Shown: positions 8,077 through 18,946, numbered from the stretch's first letter. The stretch: DNA of 64,000 bases from Pseudomonas sp. 21 (GCF_000955805.1 NZ_JYOA01000005.1:228345-292344), one strand, 5' to 3'. The notes: generated by a model from the letters alone, not told the origin. Translations and numbers: made by a program.

Positions 8077-8937
8077 CATGCGACGCCGCGCCAGCAGCCC
8101 GCCGATCAGGCCGCTGAGGCAACCCGCCACCAGCCCGCCGACATGGGCGCCGTTGGCGATGGAGCCGAAGCCGAGCAGGTCGATCACGCCCGACAGGCAG
8201 ACCAGCAGCCAGATCAGCATCATCGCCACCACGCCCTTGGGCAGGTTGTAGGCCGGCGTCGGCGCCATGCGCTGGAAGATCCAGCAGTGGCCGAGCAGAC
8301 CGTAAAGCACGCCGGACAGGCCGCCGAACAGGCTCGGGCCACTGACGCCGTACTGCACGACGTTGGAGATCAGGCCGAAGCCCAGGCTCAGCCCCAGCAA
8401 CAGCCACGGCCCCTGGCGGTACTCGATGCGCCGGCCCAGCTCCCAGTACCACATGGCGTTCATTGCCAGGTGCAGCCAGCCGAAGTGAATCAGCATGGGC
8501 GTGAACAGGCGCCACCACTGTCCCTGCGCCAGCGAGTCGGACAGCGGATAGAACAGCGCGCGATCCTCGCCGACCATCTGGAAATTCTGGAAGGTGAACC
8601 AGCGCAGCGTCTCCGGCGAGGTACCGAGCAGGGTGATGGCGGCCACCACGAACGTCACCAGCAGCACTGCCGCGGTCATCCGACTCATCTTCAGTTGCTG
8701 GACGAAACCCGGGCCGCGGCGCTGGGTCTCGGCCTGCACGGCGAACTGCGGATCGCCCTGCGGATAACGCTCATAGAGCGTGCGGACCTGCTCGGCCAGT
8801 TGCGCATTGGGCACCCAGAGCACCTGCTCGCCGGACTCTTCGCTGACCCGGAACGGCACGTTCAGCCGCTGCAGCAGGGTGACGAACTGCCCCAGATCGA
8901 CCGCCGCCGGCAGCCGCATCGCTTCAATTGCGCTCAC
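8071..8937 (-). CDS. rhomboid family intramembrane serine protease (GlpG-like)
   Basis: A 288-residue inner-membrane protease. An N-terminal cytoplasmic domain (about residues 1-90, like GlpG) precedes six or so membrane segments. The catalytic serine lies in the GLSGV motif and the catalytic His in GAHVGG near the C-terminus, so the Ser-His dyad is intact. The rhomboid WR-containing loop (GQWWRLFTP) and the HLAMNAMWYWELGRRIE segment are present. The start used is GTG at 8937, overlapping the TGA of the upstream metallophosphoesterase (GTGA); an ATG at 8919 is an alternative that would remove six residues. The stop codon sits inside a TCAGGG tandem repeat. Confidence 0.92.
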   Translation of the reverse strand: MSAIEAMRLPAAVDLGQFVTLLQRLNVPFRVSEESGEQVLWVPNAQLAEQVRTLYERYPQGDPQFAVQAETQRRGPGFVQQLKMSRMTAAVLLVTFVVAAITLLGTSPETLRWFTFQNFQMVGEDRALFYPLSDSLAQGQWWRLFTPMLIHFGWLHLAMNAMWYWELGRRIEYRQGPWLLLGLSLGFGLISNVVQYGVSGPSLFGGLSGVLYGLLGHCWIFQRMAPTPAYNLPKGVVAMMLIWLLVCLSGVIDLLGFGSIANGAHVGGLVAGCLSGLIGGLLARRRMA

Positions 8938-9914
8938 TCATCGCCCTCCGGACGCTTGACGTCCACCCACACGAACTTGTTGCGGTCCAGCCGCGTTTCC
9001 TCGTCCAGCCGGTAGGCCGCGAGCTTGCCGTACATCACCGCGCTGTAGTCCAGGCAGGCGAGGTTCGGGCGGATCGGCGCCGGGATGCCACGCCGCCAGT
9101 AGTGGCCGACGAACAGCAGCGGTTCGTCGGCGCCATAGGTCAGCAGGCGCGACTTCTGCTCCTCGCTCAGACGCTCGCTGGCCACTTCGTCGGGCAACGC
9201 GTCGGGCTGGAACACGATGTCGCCATAGGTTTCGGGCGCGCGGTCCTCCTCCCAGAACTTGGTGCGGAAGAAAGCACGGGTGAAACCGTCGCTGCCGGTC
9301 AGCGTCAGGCCGTTGGGCAGGCGCATGTCGGTGCCGCGCAGCAGCCGGTCGCAGGCCTGCTGGGCAAAACTGCCCGGCTCGGCAGTGGCCATGAGGAAGG
9401 CTTCGTCGATGCGCCCGCCAGGGAACTGCCGGCGCAGCGCGTCGATCACGTCGTGGTCCCAGCAGGCGTGCACCATGCGGAAGCGACCGGCATCGAGGAA
9501 CAGCGGCATCTCCTGGAACCAGCCGAGGAAGTCGCGCCAGTCCGCCGGGTGGCCTTCGAACTGCTCCAGCGTCTCGCGGATCAGCCGGGCGTGGCGCGGC
9601 GTGTGCTCGCGCACGTAGTGCCGGCCGCTGCCTGGCGCGGCGGGGGTGGACCAGCCGAGGGCGTTGAATTCGTGGTTGCCCATGATGCACAGCGCCTCGC
9701 CGGCGGCGACCATGTCGTGCACCCGGTGCAGCGCCTCGCGGATGCGCGGGCCACGGTCGATGAGGTCGCCCAGGAACAGCGCCTGGCGCCGCGCATGGCG
9801 CCAGACGCCGCCCTGCTGCCGGTAGCCGAGGCGCTCCAGCAGGTGGTCGAGGGTGTGCGCGCAGCCGTGGATGTCGCCGATCAGGTCATAGCCGCGTGCG
9901 GGGTCGAGTTCCAT
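8934..9914 (-). CDS. calcineurin-like metallophosphoesterase
   Basis: About 326 residues. The metallophosphoesterase metal ligands are clear: GDIHG near residue 13, GDLIDRG near 50 and GNHE near 80, with further His in the second half. This places it with PrpE/ApaH-like protein or nucleotide phosphatases; the exact substrate cannot be told. I start it at the ATG at 9914, whose A is shared with the TGA of nadK (TGATG); a GTG one codon earlier is also possible. It ends in a GTGA overlap with the rhomboid gene, so nadK, this gene and the rhomboid gene are translationally coupled. Confidence 0.9.
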   Translation of the reverse strand: MELDPARGYDLIGDIHGCAHTLDHLLERLGYRQQGGVWRHARRQALFLGDLIDRGPRIREALHRVHDMVAAGEALCIMGNHEFNALGWSTPAAPGSGRHYVREHTPRHARLIRETLEQFEGHPADWRDFLGWFQEMPLFLDAGRFRMVHACWDHDVIDALRRQFPGGRIDEAFLMATAEPGSFAQQACDRLLRGTDMRLPNGLTLTGSDGFTRAFFRTKFWEEDRAPETYGDIVFQPDALPDEVASERLSEEQKSRLLTYGADEPLLFVGHYWRRGIPAPIRPNLACLDYSAVMYGKLAAYRLDEETRLDRNKFVWVDVKRPEGDE

Positions 9915-10801
9915 CACTCGCTGCTCCCGAGGCGGCTGCCCCAGCCCAGCTTGGTCCGGCAGACCTCGTAGTAGTTGTGGTCGATGGGGTGGATCAGGCG
10001 CAGCTTCTGCGGCTTCTTGCTGACCGTGACGGTATCGCCCGGCGCGCAGGTGAAGTGGTTCTGGCCGTCACAGGACACCTGCGGGTAGATCTGCATGTTC
10101 GGCGAGACGACGATCTTCAGCTCGCTGTTGCCGTCGACCACGATAGGTCGGCTGGAGAGCATGTGCGGGTACATCGGCACCACCACGATGGCATCCAGCT
10201 TGGGATGCATGATCGGCCCGCCGGCGGACAGCGCGTAGGCGGTGGAGCCGGTCGGGGTGGCGACGATCAGGCCGTCGGCCTTCTGGCTGCAGACGAACTG
10301 GCCGTCGATGTACAGCTCGAACTCGATCATCCGCGTGGACTTGCCGGGGTGCAGCACCACGTCGTTCAGCGCGTCGCCCTGGCCGATGGATTCGCCATGC
10401 CGGCGCACCAGGGCGTCGAGCAGGAAGCGGCTCTCGACGATGTACTGGCCGCCGAGCACTTCGGCGACCTTGGTTTCCAGTTCGTCAGGGCGGATATCGG
10501 TGAGGAAGCCCAGGCTGCCGCGGTTGATCCCCAGCACTGGCACCTTGTGACGCGCCAGGGCGCGCGCGGCGCCGAGCATGCTGCCGTCGCCGCCGACCAC
10601 GATCACCAGGTCGCAGATCTCGCCCATGATCTTCCGCGAGCACGTCTGCAGGCCATGGCCCGGCAGGACCTCGGCAATGGTGTCCTCGAGGATCACGTGC
10701 AGGTGGCGCTCGGTGAGGAATTTCTTCAGCCGACGGATGGTTTCCAGGACCTGGGTGCTGCCCAGGCGGCCGATGATGCCGATATTGCGAAAGGGTTCCA
10801 T
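9914..10801 (-). CDS. nadK: NAD kinase
   Basis: A 295-residue ATP-dependent NAD kinase that makes NADP in the cytoplasm. The GGDGS motif (with the catalytic Asp) lies near residue 72, followed by GINRGSLGFLTD, the NDVVLH segment and the ATPTGSTAYALSAGGP NAD-binding loop, in the order expected for the family. Length is typical. It heads the minus-strand group nadK, metallophosphoesterase, rhomboid, and is divergent from the DUF1853 gene at 10914, with 112 bp between them for promoters. Start ATG at 10801 gives the usual N-terminus (FRNIGIIGR). Confidence 0.97.
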   Translation of the reverse strand: MEPFRNIGIIGRLGSTQVLETIRRLKKFLTERHLHVILEDTIAEVLPGHGLQTCSRKIMGEICDLVIVVGGDGSMLGAARALARHKVPVLGINRGSLGFLTDIRPDELETKVAEVLGGQYIVESRFLLDALVRRHGESIGQGDALNDVVLHPGKSTRMIEFELYIDGQFVCSQKADGLIVATPTGSTAYALSAGGPIMHPKLDAIVVVPMYPHMLSSRPIVVDGNSELKIVVSPNMQIYPQVSCDGQNHFTCAPGDTVTVSKKPQKLRLIHPIDHNYYEVCRTKLGWGSRLGSSE

Positions 10802-10913
10802 GGGACTCCGGACGGCGTTGCGCTACTCGAATGGCGGAATTATGGGCGAAAGGCGGAAGCAGCGGCAAACCGCAGCGTGGCCGGAGCGACGGTGTAGCGG
10901 CTAGGCTTGGGAC

Positions 10914-11852
10914 ATGACCGACTTCACCGCCCTGCTCGACGAGCTGCTGATCGACCTGCGCCAGCCGCAGGTCCGCGACCTCGCCTGGACATTGCTCTCC
11001 CCACCCCTGCTGCAACCCGGCAGCCCGGCGCTGCGCCATCCGCTCAGCGCCAGTCGCTGGTATTCGCAGCCCGCGCTGCTGGCCGACTGGCTGCGCGCCC
11101 AGGAATGCTCGCCGGACGAACTGCTGGCACAGCTCGAGTCCGCGCCCCACCAGCGCCTGGGCCGCTACTACGAACGCCTCTGGCAATACGCCCTGGAGCG
11201 CGCGCCGGACCTGCGCCTGCTGGCGGCCAACCTGCCGGTGCGCGACAACGGCCAGACCCTCGGCGAGCTGGACCTGCTGCTGGAGGACGACGACGGCCTG
11301 CATCACCTGGAGCTGGCCATCAAGCTCTACCTCGGCCCCAGCGACGACGGCCCCGATTCCTGGCTCGGGCCGGGCGCCGAAGACCATCTGCTGCGCAAGA
11401 TCGGGCACTTCTACCAGCACCAGCTGCCGCTCTCCTCCACCGCAGAGGGGCTGGCCGTGGTGCGCGAGCACAGCGACGCCGAGCCGTCACCCGGCCTCTG
11501 GCTCGGCGGCTACCTGTTCTACTCCTGGCCCACGCCCTGCCCGCCGCCCGCGGGGGCCAGCGAAAACCACCAGCGAGGTCGCTGGCTGCACCGGCGCTCC
11601 TGGCCCGCCTACCAGGCACAACAACCACACGGCTGGCAGGCCTTGTCCCGCAAGGGCTGGCTATCCCCGGCCGCCGAAGATGAAAGCTGGAGCACGGAGC
11701 GCTTCGCCACCTGGCTGGCAGAACTGCCGGAAGATGGTTTCCCGCAGATGCTGGTGCGCATGGAGTTCCACGAAGGGCGCTGGCGGGAGCAGGAGCGTCT
11801 GTTCCTGGTGGGCGACCGCTGGCCAAGGGTGCACAGCGGTTACTCGCGCTGA
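10914..11852 (+). CDS. DUF1853 family protein
   Basis: A 312-residue soluble protein with the DUF1853 signature, including the LGELDLLLEDDDGLHHLELA segment followed by IKLYLG, which resembles an acidic, nuclease-like core (ELDLL...E-L-A-I-K) although no activity is proven. The ATG at 10914 follows only a weak ribosome site (TTGGGA). It is divergent from nadK and convergent with the PLP enzyme on the other strand, whose reading frame runs 192 bp antisense into its 3' end. The C-terminal residues (MEFHEGRWREQERLF...) look like genuine family sequence, so the overlap reflects extension of the neighbour rather than of this gene. Confidence 0.88.
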   Translation: MTDFTALLDELLIDLRQPQVRDLAWTLLSPPLLQPGSPALRHPLSASRWYSQPALLADWLRAQECSPDELLAQLESAPHQRLGRYYERLWQYALERAPDLRLLAANLPVRDNGQTLGELDLLLEDDDGLHHLELAIKLYLGPSDDGPDSWLGPGAEDHLLRKIGHFYQHQLPLSSTAEGLAVVREHSDAEPSPGLWLGGYLFYSWPTPCPPPAGASENHQRGRWLHRRSWPAYQAQQPHGWQALSRKGWLSPAAEDESWSTERFATWLAELPEDGFPQMLVRMEFHEGRWREQERLFLVGDRWPRVHSGYSR

Positions 11853-12785
11853 AGCCGCCAGGGTCTTCAATTTCTCATCCAACGCTCGCCGCCCCTGCAG
11901 ACCGCCGCTGTGGATCGCGACGATTCGTGCGCCGCATGCGATACGCCCGGCTGCGATTTCATCGTGCAACGCCAGCAGCAGCTTGCCGGTGTACAGCGGC
12001 TCCAGCGGCACGCCGCACGCGGCTTCGGTCGCGAGGATGAAACGCGCCAGTGTCGCGTCGATCCGCGCGAAGCCGCCACGGCTGGCATCCAGCAGACGGT
12101 ATCCGGTATCGCTTGTACCACCCGCCCTTAACAGCTCGGGCACCTGGGTTTCGACGCCGTGCCCTGGCGGCACCGCCAGGGCACCGACCACCGGATGTGC
12201 GCCACGCTCGCCCAGCACAAGGCCGGCCAGGGTCGTGCCGGTGCCGCAGGCCACCCAGAGCTGGTGATAGTCGTTCCAACCGAGAACGCCGAGCTGCCCG
12301 TGAATCTGCGCAATCAACGGTGAGCAGCCTTGCGCACCGGGAAGTCCGCCGCCGCCCTCGCCCACCGCCAGCAACTGCGGGTAGCGCTCGCGCCAGGGCG
12401 CCCAGAAATCCGGCTCATTGCGGCGCCGATAGCCGCCGTAGCCCAGCCAATGGAGCTGCATGCCGAGTTCACGCAAGTCGGCCACGGTCGGGTTTTCCTG
12501 CGCTTCCCCGCGCAGCAACCCGACGGTCTCGAAGCCGAAGCGCGCGCCGGCCGCCGCGACCGCATGCAGGTGATTGGAATGGGCGCCGCCCAGGGTCATC
12601 ACGCCGCTCAAGCCGAGGTCGGCGGCCTGCTGGAGGTAGGGTGCAAGTTTGAACCACTTGTTGCCGGAGACCAGGGAGTCCGTCTCGTCCAGACGCAACA
12701 ACGCCAGCTCGACGCCGGCGCGGTCGAGCCAATCCAGGTGGACGCGTTGCAGGGGGACTTCGGGGCGCCAGTCGGGAAACCGCAC
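11661..12785 (-). CDS. PLP-dependent ACC deaminase/D-cysteine desulfhydrase family protein
   Basis: About 374 residues. The PLP-binding lysine is in SGNKWFKL near residue 38, and the LGGAHSNHLHA and ACGTGTTLAGL phosphate-binding segments are present, as in the tryptophan-synthase-beta-fold group that includes ACC deaminase and D-cysteine desulfhydrase. Which reaction it performs cannot be told. I start it at GTG 12785, 10 bp after the TGA of the coiled-coil gene and preceded by GGGGC; an upstream extension in frame is a shadow of that gene. The family normally ends soon after the SGGLQGRR segment, but this frame continues about 63 codons, antisense to the DUF1853 gene, before its stop. Confidence 0.8.
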   Translation of the reverse strand: MRFPDWRPEVPLQRVHLDWLDRAGVELALLRLDETDSLVSGNKWFKLAPYLQQAADLGLSGVMTLGGAHSNHLHAVAAAGARFGFETVGLLRGEAQENPTVADLRELGMQLHWLGYGGYRRRNEPDFWAPWRERYPQLLAVGEGGGGLPGAQGCSPLIAQIHGQLGVLGWNDYHQLWVACGTGTTLAGLVLGERGAHPVVGALAVPPGHGVETQVPELLRAGGTSDTGYRLLDASRGGFARIDATLARFILATEAACGVPLEPLYTGKLLLALHDEIAAGRIACGARIVAIHSGGLQGRRALDEKLKTLAASARVTAVHPWPAVAHQEQTLLLPPAPFVELHAHQHLRETIFRQFCQPGGEALRAPAFIFGGRG

Positions 12786-12795
12786 GGCGCCCCGG

Positions 12796-14256
12796 TCAGC
12801 CGGCGGTGACGCTGCGCAGTCGGCCGGCGGTCTTGTGCCGGGAGCAGCAGTTGCTGTCGCCTTCGACGAAGCGGCCGGGGGTTTCCACGCGGTCGATGGG
12901 CATGGCGCAGCGCTCGCCGTTGGACAGGCGTCCTTCGCAGGCGGGTTGCTGGTAATGGGCGAGCCAGCTGCGGTACTGGTCTTCGGCGACGAAGCACTTG
13001 GCCGCAGCGTAAGCCATGGGATTTTCCTGGTAACGGGCGACATCCTGCAGCGACAGGGTCAGATGACCGGCGCCGGGATGGTACACCACGAAGATCACCC
13101 CCATGCCAGCCAGGCGCTCCAGCATCGAGCTATCGGCCGCCTTGGCCGCCAGCGCATCCAGCTCCAGGCGCAAGCCCTCGGCGCCTTGCTGCAACTGCCC
13201 GGCGAGCGCGCGCAACTGGGTGGTTTCCTCGCGCAGTTGCTCGGCCTCCTGGCGCAGCTGCTGGTTCTCCTGCTGCAGTTGCTGGTCGAGTTCGTTGCGA
13301 TAGCCCAGTTCGACGTCACGGGCGGAAATCTGCTCCTTGTAGCGAGCCTCCAGGCTGGCCAGGCGGGTACGTGATTCTTCCTCGATCTGCTGGCGCAACT
13401 GCTCCAGCTCGTCGCGGCCGCTCTCTTCGATATGGCGCAACTGCGCAGTCAGCTCCTCGCGTCCGCGCTGGAAGCCATTGGCCTGGCCATCCAGCTCACG
13501 GCGCAGGCCGGCGTTGATCTCCTCCTCGCGCTTCAGGCCTTCGCGCAGCGCGGCGAGCTCAGCCTGCAGCACCTTGACCTGTTCCTGCGCGCCGAGCTTC
13601 AGGCGACTGAGTTCCTGCTCATGCTGCTGGCTGATCTGCGACAGGCGAGCCTCATGCTGGCCGAGCAGTGCGGCGGTCTTCTGCTGGTGCTCTTCGAGCA
13701 TCGCGCGGGCCAGTTTTTCGGCCTCCTCGCGGGACTCCTCGGCAGGCGCATACCACTGGTGCTCGTCGGCCATCTGCAGGCGCGCGAGCTCCACGGCGGC
13801 CGGCTCTTCTTCCACCAGCACCCCGAGGTTGTTGCGCTTGATGGACTCGCGCAGTTGCACCAGATGGTTCTGGGCCGTATCGAGAGTCGGGTCCCACAGG
13901 TGCATCTGGTGCCAGGACACCGGGCACTGACTGCGGCAGGCCAGGCGGATGGGCCCGGCGCCCATGTCGGGGCCACGACCGGCACGGTCGGCCAGGTTGC
14001 GCAGCGGCAGGTTCCAGCCTTTGTCGGCTTCACCCTTCTCGTCGAAGTCCAGGTAGAAGAACACCACCGCCTTGACCAGCAGGCGCGGGTTGATCAGCAC
14101 ATAGGCGAGCTGCATCTGCTGATCGGCGTATTCCGGCATTTGCACGACGTTGTCGAGCAGCGCCTCGAATTCGGGGTAGAGCATTTCCCTGCAGACGCCA
14201 CGGTCGTTGAAGAAGACCACGGCTTCCACCATTTGAGGCTTCTTCTGCATGCTCAT
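12796..14256 (-). CDS. conserved coiled-coil hypothetical protein
   Basis: A 486-residue soluble protein I do not recognise by function; PAO1 has a homologue at the same place (around PA3091). Three parts can be seen. Residues 1-130 are globular with CRSQCPVSWHQMHLWDP near the end. Residues about 165-385 are a long heptad-rich coiled coil full of Glu, Gln and Arg (for example EEINAGLRREL, QQLRQEAEQLREE). Residues 390-486 are globular with several Cys and a His (CEGRLSNGERC, then CCSRHK), which could bind zinc. Similar proteins have been loosely labelled chromosome-partitioning in databases because of the coiled coil; there is no Walker motif here, so that label is unsupported. It is the upstream gene of the PLP enzyme, 10 bp apart. 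Confidence 0.75.
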   Translation of the reverse strand: MSMQKKPQMVEAVVFFNDRGVCREMLYPEFEALLDNVVQMPEYADQQMQLAYVLINPRLLVKAVVFFYLDFDEKGEADKGWNLPLRNLADRAGRGPDMGAGPIRLACRSQCPVSWHQMHLWDPTLDTAQNHLVQLRESIKRNNLGVLVEEEPAAVELARLQMADEHQWYAPAEESREEAEKLARAMLEEHQQKTAALLGQHEARLSQISQQHEQELSRLKLGAQEQVKVLQAELAALREGLKREEEINAGLRRELDGQANGFQRGREELTAQLRHIEESGRDELEQLRQQIEEESRTRLASLEARYKEQISARDVELGYRNELDQQLQQENQQLRQEAEQLREETTQLRALAGQLQQGAEGLRLELDALAAKAADSSMLERLAGMGVIFVVYHPGAGHLTLSLQDVARYQENPMAYAAAKCFVAEDQYRSWLAHYQQPACEGRLSNGERCAMPIDRVETPGRFVEGDSNCCSRHKTAGRLRSVTAG

Positions 14257-14470
14257 CGATTGACCTCTGGGCTGGTGCGGGAGGAAGTCTGAAAAAAGGG
14301 TCTGTCAGAAATGCAGCACCCAGACAGCGGGAAAATCCCGACGTCCGAGCAAGTCTAGGGGAATTAATGTCGCAGGCAATGTGACTCGGTTGGCACCCGC
14401 CCCGGCGGTCGGGCCGGGCGGTTAACCGGCTGGATAATTCTGTGACGCGGTTGGATTTTCGAAAGGGTTC

Positions 14471-14502
14471 CCGGGCCCGGAAGGGAACTTTTCCGGGCCC
14501 GG
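14471..14502. terminator. strong GC hairpin downstream of fadH
   Basis: Perfect 12-bp arms 14471-14482 and 14491-14502 (CCGGGCCCGGAA and complement) around an 8-nt loop, 42 bp after the fadH stop. A TTTT tract follows on the plus strand rather than the minus strand, so it may be a weak or Rho-assisted end for fadH or may act on plus-strand transcripts. Confidence 0.5.
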
Positions 14503-14543
14503 TTTTGCGATCCAGATCTCAGTCAGCTCAGGCTTCGAGCGAA

Positions 14544-16610
<2,067 letters not shown>

Positions 16611-16793
16611 TCAGCCTGCGGTCGCGGAACGGCGAGGCATGGGGCGCGGTCGGTATGGGGCAGACTCTAAGGAGCGCACCCTCGCCGCTCAATGATCGAA
16701 AATGACAAGTTACTGACCAAAGATGACACCCCGGCTTGGCAAGGCCCGGCCCAACCCCTACCCTGTGGTGCATCCCATGAGTACCCGTCCTTT

Positions 16794-17912
16794 ATGCGCA
16801 AGCTGATCTTCCTCGTCCTGGTCATCCTCTTCGCCGGTTATGCCGGTTGGGCGGAACGTCGACCGGTGGGCCACTACCTGTCCGACCTGCGCAGCGAAGT
16901 CTCGCTCAACCAGGGCCAGCCGTCCGAGCGCGGCAACCTGCTGGGCGTGCAGCCGGAGCTGTTCACCCAGGACTACCAGAGCGTGGAGCGCCTGCGCCTG
17001 AAGCTCCACGCCTACCTGGCCAAGGCCCGCGACGAAGGACTGATCAACCCGCACACCGTGGTGGTCTTCCCCGAGCACATCGGCACCTGGCTGGTGGCCG
17101 CCGGCGAGAAACCCGAGGTCTACCAGACCGAGCACATCGCCGAGGCCATGGAATGGATGGCCGCCAGCAACCCGCTGAAACTGGCGCGCGGCTGGCTCGG
17201 CGCCAAGGGCGAGGACCGCATGGCCGACGCCCTGTTCCGCATGAAGGCGGTGGACATGGCGCATGACTACCAGACACTGTTTGGCGGGCTGGCCAAGGAG
17301 TTCGGCGTGACTATCGTCGCCGGCTCCATCGTGCTGCCCAACCCGCGCATCGTCGAGGGACAGATCCGCACCGGCAATGGCCGCCTGTATAACGTCAGCC
17401 AGGTCTTCGGCAGTGACGGTCTGCCGCTGGGCAAGCCGCAGCGCAAGCTGTTCCCCATCGACGACGAGAAAGGCTTCACCCGCGGCGGCGATGCCGACGA
17501 CCTGCAGGTGCTGCAGACCCCGGCCGGGCGCCTGGGCGTTCTGGTCTGCGCCGACAGCTGGTACCCGGCGAGCTACAGCGCGCTGGCCGCGAACAAGCCC
17601 GACATCATTGCCGTGCCCGCCTTCCTCACCGGCAACGGCAGCTGGAGCAAGCCGTGGAAGGGCTATAACGGCGGCGCGACGCCCAGCGACGTGACCCTCA
17701 AACCCGGCGAACTCACGGAAGGCGAAGCCTGGGAACGCCTGGCGCTGGCCGGCCGTCTCGGCGAGAGCGGCGCGCACGCCGGCATCACCGTGTTCTTCCG
17801 TGGCCATCTCTGGGACCTGGGCAGCGACGGTCGCAGCCTGGTCGTGAATGGCGACGGCCATACCCTGGCGCCCGACGGCCCCGGCGCGCGCCTGATCAAC
17901 CTCTGGCTATGA
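16794..17912 (+). CDS. membrane-anchored nitrilase/amidohydrolase family protein
   Basis: About 372 residues. The start at ATG 16794 gives an immediate hydrophobic anchor (KLIFLVLVILFAGYAGWA), so the enzyme probably sits in the periplasm attached to the inner membrane; the frame extends further upstream but without a signal. The carbon-nitrogen hydrolase triad can be seen: Glu in VVFPEHIG, Lys in QRKLFPIDD and the nucleophile Cys in LVCADSWYP. An anchored nitrilase-superfamily protein is unusual among ordinary nitrilases and recalls Lnt-type proteins, but it has only one membrane segment and no sign of lipoprotein acylation. It is coupled (ATGA) to the AraC regulator downstream. Ribosome site is weak. 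Confidence 0.82.
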   Translation: MRKLIFLVLVILFAGYAGWAERRPVGHYLSDLRSEVSLNQGQPSERGNLLGVQPELFTQDYQSVERLRLKLHAYLAKARDEGLINPHTVVVFPEHIGTWLVAAGEKPEVYQTEHIAEAMEWMAASNPLKLARGWLGAKGEDRMADALFRMKAVDMAHDYQTLFGGLAKEFGVTIVAGSIVLPNPRIVEGQIRTGNGRLYNVSQVFGSDGLPLGKPQRKLFPIDDEKGFTRGGDADDLQVLQTPAGRLGVLVCADSWYPASYSALAANKPDIIAVPAFLTGNGSWSKPWKGYNGGATPSDVTLKPGELTEGEAWERLALAGRLGESGAHAGITVFFRGHLWDLGSDGRSLVVNGDGHTLAPDGPGARLINLWL

Positions 17913-18946
17913 ACCGCCCGACCATGCGGCTCGGCGACCTTTCGGTGGGCTTTGTCCACAGCCTCGCCGATGCGCTGGCGGAAAGTGGCGTCGCCCCGCA
18001 CCCCCTGCTCCAACAATACGGACTGGACGCGGCACGCCTGGGCGAGCCTGGCGCGCGCCTGTCGATCCCCCGCTACATGCGTCTGGGCCACGCGGCCATC
18101 CAGCAGAGCGGTGACCCTGCCCTCGGCCTGCGCATGGGGCAGTTGAGCCGGCCGAGCCAGAGCGGCCTGGCCGGCGTCACCGCCGCGCAAGCACCCAACC
18201 TGCGTGCGGCGGCCCGCGCACTGATCCGCTTCGAGCCGCTGTACGCACAGAACTATCGCGGCCAGAGCAGCTTCATCGAAGACGCCAGCGGCGCCTGGCT
18301 GCGCTTCTACTCCATCAGCCCGTACAACGCCTACAACCGCTTCGTGGTGGATTCGGTGCTGGCCGGCTGGGTGAGCATGCTCGGCAGCATTGGCGCGCAG
18401 CCGCTGCGCCCGGAGAAGGTCGAGATCGAGTACCCGGCACCTGCCTGGGCGTCGCGCTTCGAGGAAATGCTTGGCTGCCCAGTGGAGTTCGGCGCCGAAC
18501 ACAACCAGCTACGCCTGGACCAGGCAACACTGGCGCGCGCCAACCCGGACCACTGCCCGAGCACCTGGCGGCAATTGCTGGATATCTGCGAAAAGGAACT
18601 GGAGCAGCTGACTCGCACACGCAGCCTGCGCGAGCGCGTTGCCCAGTTGCTGGGCCCGATGCTCAACGGTCGCGAACCGGACCTGGAGGAAGTGGCCGCG
18701 CGCCTCAAACTGCCGACCTGGACGTTGCGCCGCAAGCTGGCCGAGGAAGGCACGCAGTTCCGCAGCATTCTCAACGACACCCGCCGCGACCTGGCGATGA
18801 TCTACATCCGCGACACCGACCTGGCCTTCGGCGAGATCGCCTACCTGCTCGGCTTCGCCTCCGCGGAGGCCTTCCAGCGCGCCTTCAAGCGCTGGAGCGG
18901 GCAAACGCCGGGGGAGTTCCGCCGCGCCCAGCGCCACAGCGCCTGA
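17909..18946 (+). CDS. AraC-family transcriptional regulator
   Basis: A 345-residue regulator. Residues about 15-205 resemble the arabinose-binding-like sensor domain found in OruR/ArgR-type AraC proteins (SGDPALGLRMG, and QAPNLRAAARALIRFEPLY). Residues about 240-340 carry two helix-turn-helix motifs (EEVAARLKLPTWTLRRKL and LAFGEIAYLLGFASAEAFQR) ending in the typical WSGQTPGEFRR. The ATG overlaps the stop of the nitrilase-family gene (ATGA), so the two are cotranslated. It may control its own operon or a nearby gene such as fadH; no operator is proven. It matches the last PAO1 gene before the xcp cluster. Confidence 0.93.
   Translation: MNRPTMRLGDLSVGFVHSLADALAESGVAPHPLLQQYGLDAARLGEPGARLSIPRYMRLGHAAIQQSGDPALGLRMGQLSRPSQSGLAGVTAAQAPNLRAAARALIRFEPLYAQNYRGQSSFIEDASGAWLRFYSISPYNAYNRFVVDSVLAGWVSMLGSIGAQPLRPEKVEIEYPAPAWASRFEEMLGCPVEFGAEHNQLRLDQATLARANPDHCPSTWRQLLDICEKELEQLTRTRSLRERVAQLLGPMLNGREPDLEEVAARLKLPTWTLRRKLAEEGTQFRSILNDTRRDLAMIYIRDTDLAFGEIAYLLGFASAEAFQRAFKRWSGQTPGEFRRAQRHSA

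Noticed and set aside
12796-13043. N-terminal extension of the PLP enzyme to 13043
   Set aside because: It is a second-frame shadow of the coiled-coil gene; the family start is the GTG at 12785.
16777-16794. ATG at 16777 as start of the nitrilase-type gene
   Set aside because: It is in a different reading frame from the enzyme and gives no signal anchor.
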